64,000 nucleotides of DNA from assembly GCA_015039315.1 (NCBI GenBank), contig WIDE01000100.1, positions 21,937 through 85,936 on the forward strand, in the 5' to 3' direction. Shown here in pieces: positions 22,598 through 32,919 of the stretch (position 1 is its first letter; each line of letters begins with the position of its first letter). The translations under genes were made by a program, and so were the position numbers. The notes below the pieces were generated by a model that saw only the letters and a program-made list of their open reading frames with translations, searched no databases and was not told where the DNA came from. The DNA comes from Clavulina sp. PMI_390 (taxonomy: Eukaryota; Basidiomycota; Agaricomycetes; Cantharellales; Hydnaceae).

Positions 22598-23686
22598 TGA
22601 CTATCGGTTCAGAACGGAGCGCGCCAAGATTCATTCAGGGGCTGCGAGGGGTTTTTGTTGTGCTGTACCCTGTATCAGCGTACGTGCAATGCGGCGACAT
22701 ATTGTTAATTTACAGATGCGATGTACCTCCTGAATCCCAGTCGACAAAATATATACTCCTATCGTGCAGATGGTTAGAGAAACGACGTCCTGTTCCTTGT
22801 CCATGGTCCATGGCTGTAGTACGGGGGTAAACGCAACAGCCCCTTGCCAATTCTCAGGCCCACCTATGAAACATCCATGGGAGCGAAGAAGCGGTTGGCT
22901 TCATTCACTCCGTACGATTCCGCTTGATATCATATGCCTGTTCTATTCACTGACGCGAAGAGATGTCGGCTTCGGCCCCACCTGCCAAATATGGTAGTGG
23001 ACACAATCCAGGCACACTTCCTCTCTGTTGGATGAAAAGATTCAAGTTTGTATGGAGTACGGGCATGCTAGCATAGTATATAGGGGTTCTCAGCAGCGAG
23101 CGTGGGCGATCTGTGGATTCGGGCTCGGAACGCCAGAGTCTAGATTTGCGCAGCGGGCGTCCCGACAGACCGGTCCACCGTGCCCTCGCCCCGCCGATGC
23201 TCAAGACTGGATCGCGTGGCATGGGTGGCTGGAAAAGGGATGCGCAAATTATGATGCACCCGCTGTCAAAAAAAGCCTAAGTGCCGCCGGAAGTAACGAC
23301 ATTTGGCTGGTAGAATCGAGGGTAGCTCAGGCACTTTTCAGGCTGTTTAGCAAACCAAGCTTGTTGCTCGTCGTCATTGCTTGAGTCTCTCCAGCGGAGG
23401 AGAAAAAAAAAACAGGTGGGACACAGTTGTGGGGAGATTCTTTTCAGAACTTCCAGAAGCCCAGCCTGGCCGTTCTGGCGGGCTGGGGGGGAATTAGACC
23501 CTGACACGAGATGTGTTGTTTTGATCTGGGCGCTTGTTCCTGATACATATCAGATGGGCTTCCTATTTCAACTTCTTCCCTAAAACTAAAACTGATCGTG
23601 GCATCTTTGCGAGCCTAATTTGCCCGCTATAAAGACCACTGAAAAAATGATTTCGTCGCACGTAGGTTGCCCCGCCCTCCGTCGCT
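22598..23686. other. Intergenic, 1.1 kb
   Basis: Short overlapping frames only. A poly-A tract near 23404 and a GGCGGGCTGGGGGGG tract near 23477 are the only notable compositions. I see no gene. Confidence 0.5.
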
Positions 23687-24671
23687 ATGCCTCGCGAGTT
23701 TCCATCGAGCGTAAGCGTCGCGATCTTCGTCATTCGTTTGCTTCTCCTGCTGCCAGCGCTGGCGTCGGCCCAATCTGTCACGTTCAAGACTGTACAAGAG
23801 TGCCTCAACTATGAGTACAAAGTTGTTCAGGACAGTCTCTGCCAGTCATCAAACGACTGCGATGCGAATTTGTGCCAGTGCGTCTACTCTGCCCCCACAA
23901 ATACCCCGCCGCTCTTGAACTAAGTTTCATGACCCTCAGGCCCCAGTACAATGCATCGTATTCTCAGGTTGCATCACATTGTGAATTGCTCATGTCTGAG
24001 CCCGCCAGTGTGGTGGTGCCATTGATGGCAGGCACCTGCAAAAATGGTAAGCCCTCTTTCGCCCATCTCACTAAAGTTTTGCTCACTGTTTTTTTCTGGG
24101 ATCTCTTCGTGTAGATGGCGAATCACCATCTAACACGACCGCGGTGGTGGTCGGTGGTGCTGTTGGAGGTGTCGCCCTCCTCCTGGTCATCCTCGGCGGT
24201 CTGTTCTACTACCACAAGAAAAAACAGCCCCTTGCCATGTTCGATCTGTGTGGCATAGACGGAGCTATCTCTTCTTCCTTCCAAGACAATCGAAGAGCTG
24301 CTACTGATCCATACGGCTTCCCCAACGCACAGCCCTCTCGTGCGAGCTCCCACCCTACTCTCAGCAGTGCGAAGCCCAAATCTAGGCCGTTGACAACTCA
24401 TGAAATATCCCCCTACGAAATCCCACTATCACCGCAGTCGCGAAGTGACAAAACCTTCTCATCGTCGGAGTTTTCAGGGAGATACACTTATCGCGAGTCA
24501 TTACCACACATCCCATCTTCCCCCGTTACCCCGCGAACCCCCAGCACACTTCCTCCAACACCAAGCTCAGCCGCTCCATTGATGAGATATCCACCTAGCC
24601 CAGCCCATCACGTCGATGCTCTCGACTACTCTCCGTACGTCCCCCCTCAAACCAAACTTAACAACCGGTAA
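23687..24671 (+). CDS. Single-pass cell-surface protein with Cys-rich ectodomain
   Basis: Residues 1-29 form a signal peptide (hydrophobic IFVIRLLLLLPALASAQS). The ectodomain of roughly 90 residues has regularly spaced cysteines (ECLNYEYK, LCQSSNDCDANLCQ, ASHCELL, AGTCKN) and an N-glycosylation site (SNTT). A single membrane span, VVVGGAVGGVALLLVILGG, is followed by YHKKKQ, giving type-I topology. The cytoplasmic tail of about 140 residues is rich in Ser, Pro and Thr (SSPVTPRTPSTLPPTPSSAA). Two introns are clear: GTGCGT at 23878 and GTAAGC at 24047. The layout resembles fungal wall-sensor or Mid2-like proteins, but no named domain is recognised. The family is commonly seen as hypothetical in basidiomycetes. 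Confidence 0.72.
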
Positions 24672-27600
24672 CCAAACTTAAGTGCCGGGGCGGCAATTGC
24701 AATTCCCGCCCCCCCCTGCCCCAACGCCCAAAAAACCCCCCCAAAAGAACGGAACCAAACCTCCCTTCCCTCCCCCTCCCCATCCATCGCCACTTATAAT
24801 AATTTATATCTACTGCACACACAATATCCCTTATTGCATCATTACTACTGCTCCCCCATTCCCTATCTTCGTTCCCCCAACATGGACACCCTTCCCCTCT
24901 TTTTGGTTTAGGTTACTGTAGACTTGGTCTTTTGCTCTCACGCGCTGTCGCTTGAATGTATCCACAATAGGTTTCGAACGGACATTGGATTGCAGACTCG
25001 AAATACACGTGCTTCGATACACTTGGGCGGTCAGGAGAGCCCTCACTGGTGAGAAAACTCAGGTTGTCTGGGCTGTGCGACGTCGGCGCTTCGCTGGGAA
25101 GAGCGATCGCGATGGTTTCACCCATCGGTGAATCAGGGTCGGAGCGATGCTCTTGGCCTTGGCGCTGAATCCCTGGGCTTGTCCCAGCAGGGCTCTTGCG
25201 AGCTCATGACCTGCGTTGGGTATGACCTTATTGTAGACACAGTGATCCGAGGGTAATAGAATTCGAAGTAATCCATGCCGTTGCGAGGCCTCGGCTCCAC
25301 GGCACGAGCTGTCAATTGAGGGGCATTAGTGACACCTGAACAGCCGTAACCCACCTCTTCCCCACCCAAGGCTCCAAGAAAAGCCAAGCCCAGCGTTTCG
25401 CATTTTGGGTGTAATTGCGCAGAGCGGCCCGATATTGCAGCGAGTCCTGGAGTAAACGCAAGCGTGGACAGGACAATCGATCCATGGCGGGCAACTGGCT
25501 GCAGATGGCGGCCAGATGGGAAAGTCGGATTTGTTGGGGCGATGACGTGGCAATTGGCCTATGTTGAGCACCGGATTTTACGAGGTCCAACCCAGGTGCA
25601 GCAAGAGGAACCGACGGGGGGAAGGGAAGGTAGATGGGGTGCAGTTGGCGCCCGTTGGCCTAGGATCGTGCTGCCAGAGGGTCAATTGAGCTAGGATTTT
25701 CTAGCCGGAGCTCGCTTTCCACCTCAACGTCGTCGGCATTATTCCAATCCGAGGCAATTAACACGGACGCTGATCCCTGTCATTAATACTTTGGAACGAG
25801 ATTTTCTACGCCGCAACTCGAACACAGGCACATGCAGATTCTGCAGGGTGGCAATCAGTCCTAATAGTTAGTCTGGTCATACGGAGTGTTAGAAGATCCA
25901 TTGACATACCGTAAGGATTAGTTCGGGGTTCATCCTCCAGCAAGGGGATGACACGGAAATGCCGGAAGAAAACGCCGTAGATCCTTGGCCCCAGCCACTT
26001 CGCAGGTAACCATGACGAGAGCCGTTACATCGCTATGGTGCGAGCTCAGATCTCCTCCCTCGATAATCCAGATTATATGAAGCAATGTGAGCGATTTAGG
26101 TTGTAGACTAGTAGAGGCCGAAACGTCTATGCTTATTGTTTTCGCGCGTTGCGGAGCTCATAAATGTGGACGACGTCCTGAGACAAGTCACCTCAAACAC
26201 ATGGTGAGTTGGTTGTGCTGGGCAAGTATCTCGTGAAAATTAGACCGTGGGACGTAGTGGACCGGACGTCGCTCTGATCTGCGGATTGGCAGATACATAT
26301 CTCTATCTGGATAGCGTGGCTTGAGGCAAATCTGCATGCACATCACAATACCTGTCTTCAAGCACAGTCAAGTCTGAGAGAAGAAATCACCGGTAGCGTC
26401 GTAGAGTACTCACCTCATGGAACGAATTTGAAAACAATTTTGGGGACCCAGGGAAAGAGTGAAAAAGACACGCCTGGTAGGTGTGATGCGGCATAGCTTA
26501 GAAGTTTCACTTCGGGTAAGAGTCACTCACGGATGCTTTAAAACTCACCTATGTGAAGACCCGAATTTCTCGCGAAGTAGAGCTTCCAAACGCCGGGATG
26601 CAAGAAAAAGTATGAATCGATTTTTGGAGCGCAGGTTCATTGAACACTACCGTTTCATCTGCGGTCAGTCTTGGAGCAGCCAGCACACTGTTCGGTTGCA
26701 CGAATTGACGGTTTAATCCATCATAGATGAGAGAGAGAAACTGAGGGAAATGCTGAGATTATTGTCAAGACTAGAATGGCGGTCATGGCTTGATATCACA
26801 TGTATCCAGTTTGGTGGTAGTGTAACGCGTTTTTGGGGAGATGAGAAAGCGGGAACTAATGAGGAGTCATGGCAGTGGAAGCTGGAAGTTTTGATACGAG
26901 CTGTGCTCAAGGCCGGTACCTGTCAGCCTTCGACTCTCAGGGAGTCCCAGTCGGACGTGGCTGGAGCTCAACTAGTATGAGCTTCCGGCCACACAACGAG
27001 GGAAAGACGTCCACGTCTGACGGATGGCATATGCGTCAATTCACAGGCTGCCCGCGGCGACAAGATCGTGGACCAATAGTGCCGAATGCAAGGAGGCTTT
27101 TCCATGTGGCACCACGTCACACGCCTTGATGCCGTCACTTTACTGTCACGCGACCAACTACTCTGCTGCTTATGCGTGTGCGTAAACGTGTCTCCATCAG
27201 CGGCATTTATCCCTGGGCAGTTTGATACCATAATACCCCGAATCTGCCCTCACTATCTCGCTTCCCCAAGATTATAAGTTTATTTCATTGGGAATGTTCA
27301 CCTCCTCATTCGTACCGCGTTGCTCAACCCACTGAGCCACGATAAGATTAAATGACTAACTGGGTAAAATATTCATGTGGGACAGTCGTAGATCGCATTG
27401 AAGCTTAATCGACTGCAGAAACACCTCACTTTATTTGGTACTAGATCCGTATTGTCACCCCCGATCACGCGGCTTGCGCCCAAAAAATCCCAATTGTCTC
27501 CACCTGTCTGTTTGAGAAATCGGCATTTGTCGTGACTCTACGCTCTAGCTGACCGGTATCAATGCATGTCACTCACTTCCAGCTTCGCTTTCGTACAGCA

Positions 27601-27675
27601 TCCAACCCAAAAAAAAATTGGCCGGTGGGACGCCGATCGATCATCGGTAAGGTTCCGACTTGACGCTTCGAAGGC
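24672..27675. other. Gene-poor stretch, 3 kb
   Basis: Begins with the 3' flank of the surface-protein gene, a poly-C/A low-complexity run (24695-24790). Open frames on both strands at 25133-25590 overlap each other antisense and show no family signature, no start context and no plausible introns. Nothing else is supported here. Confidence 0.45.
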
Positions 27676-28740
27676 GTGATTAGTGCATTCATGCCCCTGT
27701 GGTCGCGTGTGGCTCGGCGAGTTTTTCGATCGAGAGCTGAAAAGAGAGATGACGCAGAACTATTCGGGTCGCCCGACTATCTGTCTGTACGTACGCCGAG
27801 GTCGTCTCCTCGACAGCCCCACTTCCATGAAACGAAATGGAGGCACCCTCTCCTCCTTCCGCGGACGGCACAGGCACTACTACAACTTCTACTTCTTGGC
27901 AGTTTCATCGACTTCCGGTACCTCTTTACTCATGCCACCTGCCTTCCATTCGGCGATTTCATTGCGGAAGATGGATTTAGGTTCCCGAATGACTGTGAGC
28001 ACCCCTCGGGGCCGGTAGACGAAGTGCCGGTTATCGATTATCGCCTCCACGGCCACTAAGCCTCCACTTCTCTCTAGTGTACGCATTCAGAATATTCTCG
28101 CCTTTTTGCGCCGGGATCTGAGATTGGCTGTCTCGGCGGCGACGTCGTCAAAATCTCGATCTCCACCACCACTACCTGGAACGTAAGGCAAACCAGGGGG
28201 AGACCTGGCCGGGTGTCCGTGGGCTATGTGCGCCATTACTACCAGATCCCCACACATGCGCCTGCCTGTGAGGGCGCGTAAAGCAGCCCGAGTGTGAAAT
28301 ATTTTTTAGGAGGCTGGCGACTTGTCCCCGCACGGGTTGGCCCCCACGCTGTCAACTGCGTGCACGTCACGTCGCTGATGACAGGGCCATTTCACATCCC
28401 AATCCCTATCCCCATGGGATGAACAACCGCCGGTCACCTCGGCCTTTCCTCTCACCTAGTTCATCCTTTGGGGCCTATCCTTTCTATCCTGTCATCGCTC
28501 GTCGAGGTGACGTGCTTGAATATGTGTGTATCATGATGATGCTTTGCCAGTATCATCACTTTGCGCTGCTGATATGGACGTATCTGTAGCTCCGCGATCG
28601 ACGACCTCCGAGGATGATGGCTTGTACTTCAATGGCTCCGTGGGCATAGGACAAAGTGGGGCGCCGCAAGCCATTTTGGTGGCGGGCCTGATGGATGAGG
28701 CTTTTCCAGCGGCTCATATTTAGGATTCGCCAAGTCTAAA
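27676..28740. other. Region with unresolved small open frames
   Basis: On the minus strand one frame runs from an ATG at 28236 to a TGA at 28087 (49 codons, ending LRSRRKKARIF), and the very next codon in the same frame is an ATG opening 65 more codons to 27889 (ending AEWKAGGMSKEVPEVDETAKK). Both halves have a coding-like residue mix. A plus-strand frame at 28526-28723 (DMDVSVAPRSTTSEDDGLYF) is also coding-like. None could be matched to a known family, so I call no gene. Confidence 0.3.
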
Positions 28741-29201
28741 CCATCACTTGATTGATTGAGTGTATGTGTGGATTATCTGTGTAAAAGGGATGTATATGAT
28801 AGCTGTCACCGGAACTTTCTGGCTATGCCCTACCTAATGCGCATTTGACACCGGACCTTTTTTTCGCTCTTCTTAAGCAGCCGAACCAAAGAGAAGGCTA
28901 TGCGAATCAGGTCACGATCAGGCAATTGGCCGGAACGGCGTAGCTAGTCTTTGGACAAGGTGCTTGGTTGAAAAGGCGGAACCTCGGGTACTCACTGGTG
29001 GAACGAGGGTGCAGAGAGACAACGATCATGATCATTGCACCACAGGGAGAGAGGGGAGCGCAGTAGAAAGTACACGTAGATATACAGAGAGTCGAAATAC
29101 AGAATCATAGAAATACAAACGTCCATTCCGCGATCCACGAAGACGATAAACCGAGGGAGAAAAAACGAAAACCAAGCAAAAGAGTGTTTTACGGGGATTA
29201 A

Positions 29202-29202
<1 letters not shown>
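28741..29202. other. Intergenic, 3' side of the exonuclease gene
   Basis: A-rich 460-bp stretch leading into a GA-dinucleotide tract. No gene recognised. Confidence 0.4.

Positions 29203-29239
<37 letters not shown>
29203..29239. repeat. (GA)n microsatellite
   Basis: About 18 uninterrupted GA dinucleotides, lying 3' of the exonuclease stop codon at 29296, likely within or just past its 3' UTR. On the opposite strand it reads as a long run of Ser-Leu codons that should not be taken for a protein. Confidence 0.95.
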
Positions 29240-29241
<2 letters not shown>

Positions 29242-29295
29242 AAGGTAAAGAGAGAGAAGGTAGAGCAATCAGGCAATGTGGGCTGCCAAGGCCGA

Positions 29296-31235
29296 TCAAG
29301 ACCGCGGTTTCCTGAGGTCGCGCTCCCATTGCTGATGATAGAGATGGTAGATGGCCATAGCGGCGCGAGCATCACGGACCTAAGGGACTCGAATAAGGAT
29401 GGGAGAGTAGCCAGAAGCCCTTGGAGCCTTTAACTCACCGAGGAGTGCTCGCCGTTTTGGACGTTCACGCTGAATTCGCGCTCGCATAGCGCGCGCAACC
29501 CGACGGAGTGGCCATACTTACGTACAACTTCAGGGCATGTTTGAGTATCACGAACCAAGCTAGGGTCATGGTGATATCGCAAAACCTGCGATAAGCTAAT
29601 ATCAGGGACAGCTAGAGCAGCACAGTGGGGAAGATCTGGGACACGTACGCGGAAATCATTGTGTACTGCGTGGCCGACGACTATGTTATTGCCGAAGAAT
29701 TTACGCGCGAGAACCTTTGCGTCACTGAGAGACATTGCGCCCTTGAGGTTCTCTGCCCGTACACCACTGACGGCCGTACGATAATCCTTGACGGGTTCAC
29801 CAGGATTAACAAACGTATCGAGCAAGATGTGGCCATCAAAGTCCACAATCGACAAGCGCGCGAGGGCAGAGCGATAATCGGGTACACGCTTCCCGTCCCG
29901 GATGCGAGACCCAATGACCTTGCCTACTCCAACCATCTCACAGTCAATTGCGAGTACGGTGGGATGACGATTTGGTGCCGGCGTTAGCGGCATGCCAAAA
30001 ATCATTGCCTTGAGGGCCTCGATTGGTGAGTCATTGATCGATCGGCTAGGCTGGGGTGCAGCACGCTTGATCCTGTAGCAAATGAAGCGAATAACAAGGC
30101 TTAGTCCTACCCTCCGAGATCGGGTCGGATGAACAATCACTGACACTGTATTTGCGGGCGGAGTAGTAGTATTGGCTACGGGGGGCTTCTGGAAATGTAT
30201 TTCGAGCTCTTTCGGGGTGGGCCGCCTAAAGGGGAGAGCGCATGAGGAAACCTTATGGTTCGAGACAGCCGTTTTTGCTTTAGTTGATAAATATACTACT
30301 GACGATGCGGTACGTTTCCCGAGAAGGGGCGCCACTTTAGCAGGTGGTTGGCTGTAGCTTCCGACGCTGCGGACGGAATTACTCAATAACAGATCATGCG
30401 GCACACAGCGATCACCTTGTGCAAGGATGACTCACAATTTGTCTGGAAAGAAGGGTTGCGGCCTTTCGACGGTTAGGGTACCATTCTCGAAGACGAAGGA
30501 GGGTGCGGAGCTTTAAGCGTCGTTAGCAAAAAGCCTCTCGCAACCGAAAAAGGGGAGCCTGGGCTAGGCGTCCACGTACCCCGAGGAGGAAGACGGTGAC
30601 ACATCATCGATATTTCGCTCAAGCGTAAACTCATTCAGAACGCTATGACAGGCAAGGAGAGGGATATTCAGCTCGCATGCATGCGGCGATATGTCAATGC
30701 GATAAACTCACATTGGAATTGCCGCTGAAGGCGAGACAGAGACGGGAATCGTTTGTAAGCTCGGCACAGAGCGCTGAGTTGACCTTTTGGCGAAAGAATG
30801 GGGGAGAGTAAAGAGCAGCCAGAAGTCTCAGTTACGGAATGGTCATTTCGCGTTGGCAAGGCACTTACGAAGTCCGTTCTAGAGTGCCATTTGTGTATGA
30901 ACCACCACCTCCTTTTCGAGGAATAGGCACAGGGGAACCATATCTATTCACCCCAGTAGCGATACCGAGACCTGAGACAGTGTCTCGCACCGCTGGTTTC
31001 ATTGGGGCATTTGGTGGCGAAGTGGGCACTACGGGCCTAGATGAAGGATATGACAGGAAGGGAAGACCATCACTGGTTGAAGGACGAAGAGGAGAGTCGT
31101 TATCAGCACCGCATGCCACAGGGTGGAGGGGAGCATACGCAAGCAATACCCACTCATGAACGGTTAACGAGGCGACCCCAAGCGAAAGTTGAGTGTCATC
31201 AACAGATCGCTGGGCGCGCCGCCTGTTTCGGGGCA
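29296..31235 (-). CDS. REX4: REX4-type RNA exonuclease, 5' part uncertain
   Basis: The catalytic domain is clear: VLAIDCEMVGVG (ExoI, D and E), ALARLSIVDFDGHILLDTFV, KDYRTAVSGVRAENLKGA, NIVVGHAVHNDFRV (ExoII), RDTQTCPE, and across an intron GEHSSVRDARAAMAIYHLYH (ExoIII, His and Asp), so all DEDDh residues are present. REX4 works in pre-rRNA processing in the nucleolus. The 3' exon ends at 29296. A start at 30404 (MPHDLLL) is possible. Further upstream a set of phase-compatible exons (start 31235, MPRNRRRAQRSVDDTQ) runs to a strong GTGAGT donor whose GTGAG sits over a TGA at 30434-30432. Spliced to an acceptor near 30369 it joins the exonuclease frame, which would add a disordered N-terminal extension of about 190 residues. 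If unspliced, it is a separate small gene. Confidence 0.75.
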
Positions 31236-31949
31236 TAATGACGAAGGGTGGGTTGATAGTGGATGTGGTTGATGCCGAAGGCGTCGTCGTCGTCGTCGAC
31301 AACAGTGGGCCACCGCCCGTCGGCAGGCAGTGTGGTTGCGGTAAATGCCGGCGCTAACGAGGCAATCCTCACGACGACCACCCCGTCCAGCTCCATCACG
31401 GCTGACAAGGCAGTATACACACCCAAAATACACACTATTATCGCATTTCCAGGGGCAATGATGATGCGATCAAGGCGTCTTAATCAGTATGTCCATGGAC
31501 CGGTCGGTTCGTGAGGCCTATGCGCTCGCCGCTTTCGATTCCCACCCTTGCGCATCCAACTTGAGGGGCTCTGCTCCAGCATGGCCTCGGATGTAAGGGA
31601 GACGTCGAATCGTGTGGCTGAATTCGCTGAGTTAGTCTGGGATCAATCGCTGGCTGAGGACTTGTTATGGATCCCGGAAATCAGAATTCGCATGCAACGC
31701 AAAAGGATTCATCTTAATGGGCTGACGGAAGTCTCGCGAGGCCTTCGACCAAATGAATGGCTGAAGAAGTGGCTGAGTTAGCCAAATCTCGTTCTCACCT
31801 GGCTACCCACCCAGCAATACTTTTACTACCCTGGACCGCATATAAAACAGCCCCTCGGGATCTCTCTTTGCTTCATTGTCCTCCTCACATATCGCTCGCT
31901 CCCCCTTGCTCCCGCCGCCTCTCCTCTCTCTCTCTCTCTGTCTTCCCCA
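31236..31949. other. Intergenic, divergent promoters of REX4 and the copper-fist gene
   Basis: About 700 bp with a short GTC trinucleotide run (31279-31298) and a CT-rich tract (31918-31940) directly before the copper-fist start codon, as is common for fungal 5' leaders. Open frames here are short and overlap antisense. Confidence 0.5.
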
Positions 31950-32919
31950 ATGGTAGGCGATACAGCATCTCCCCTCTTACTATGGTGACTAAGCTAAGAC
32001 CTCCCTCTGAAAAATTAGGTCTGGGTCAACGAAAAGAAATACGCATGGTGCGTCATCTCTTCACTGCTCCCAACTTGTAATTGTCTTGGCTAAATCTGCT
32101 TATTTTTGTAGCGAGTCGTGCATTAACGGCCACAGGTCTTCCAGCTGCACGCACACTCTGAGACCTCTCTATGAAGTGCGCAGCAAAGGCAGGCCTCCAA
32201 GCCAATGCGAGGAGTGTCGCGACGCTCGGCGGAAAAACCGCCGTCACGTCAAGTGCAGCTGCGATGGAATTGAATCTACTACGGCCACGGGTAGCACTCC
32301 TCCGTATGACCTAGTAGACCCCCGCTACGCCGTTCCTAAAAGTGAGTCAATTCTTTTGCCCAATTCTTACTATCCCCACGTTCTCCTAACATAGTATTCC
32401 CGCGTTAGGTCACCATCGTCTTCGTACGAATGTACCTGCTTTGCCGAATGGCCTACGGGACATTCTTGACCACCAAGAAAAACGTGCGGCTCCTCGCTCA
32501 TCTGAAAAGACTTCACGTACGTGCGCTCTCTCTTCTTTATTGTCTCGATTCACTTGCCGAAGGTTGACGTGATCGCCCTCCCTTCTTCCCCCCCTTCAGT
32601 TCAATTCTTACTGAACCCCGTTATTGATACAAACGTATCGAGAGTTTCGCCCACCCCGACGGATTATCCAATGATGGGATCGAGCCCACCTTCTTGGGAC
32701 CCGCCATCACCCCAATCATTGCCCTCTCCGACGAGCTCGGATGATTCGCGTTACTCAACGAACGCATACCAAGAGTCTCAAAGCTGTCAGTTGCACCTTA
32801 CTGCGCGCACCCCCGATTGATTCGGTCTCGCTGACAATCTCGTCAAAACAGATCCACCAGTGTTCCGCGAGGCCGGAGCTTATGGTCGAATGCCTTATGA
32901 GACATATTCGAGTCGATGA
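31950..32919 (+). CDS. Copper-fist transcription factor
   Basis: The start codon ATG (31950-31952) is followed at once by an intron; exon 2 begins 32019. The joined N-terminus is MVWVNEKKYACESCINGHRS, then SSCTHTLRPLYEV, SKGRPPSQCEECRDARRKN and HVKCSC: the copper-fist zinc module (Cys-x2-Cys, Cys-x-His) with the KGRP minor-groove motif. Proteins of this fold (Ace1/Mac1/Cuf1) regulate copper or iron homeostasis. Exons 32019-32047, 32112-32341 and 32409-32519 or so follow, then a Ser/Pro-rich region (TPTDYPMMGSSPPSWDPPSP). The frame stops at a TGA at 32917-32919, but 17 coding-like codons follow it. No downstream Cys-rich copper-sensor cluster is seen, so which metal it senses is open. Confidence 0.83.

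Noticed and set aside
24682..24921. Pro-rich plus-strand frame after the surface-protein gene
   Set aside because: Encoded by a poly-C/A low-complexity tract in the likely 3' UTR.
25133..25590. Overlapping minus- and plus-strand frames of 76-92 codons
   Set aside because: They overlap antisense, show no domain, and lack supporting splice signals.
29032..29375. Minus-strand open frames rich in Ser-Leu near 29.2 kb
   Set aside because: They are translations of the (GA)n microsatellite and the last exon of the exonuclease in other frames; no family signature.
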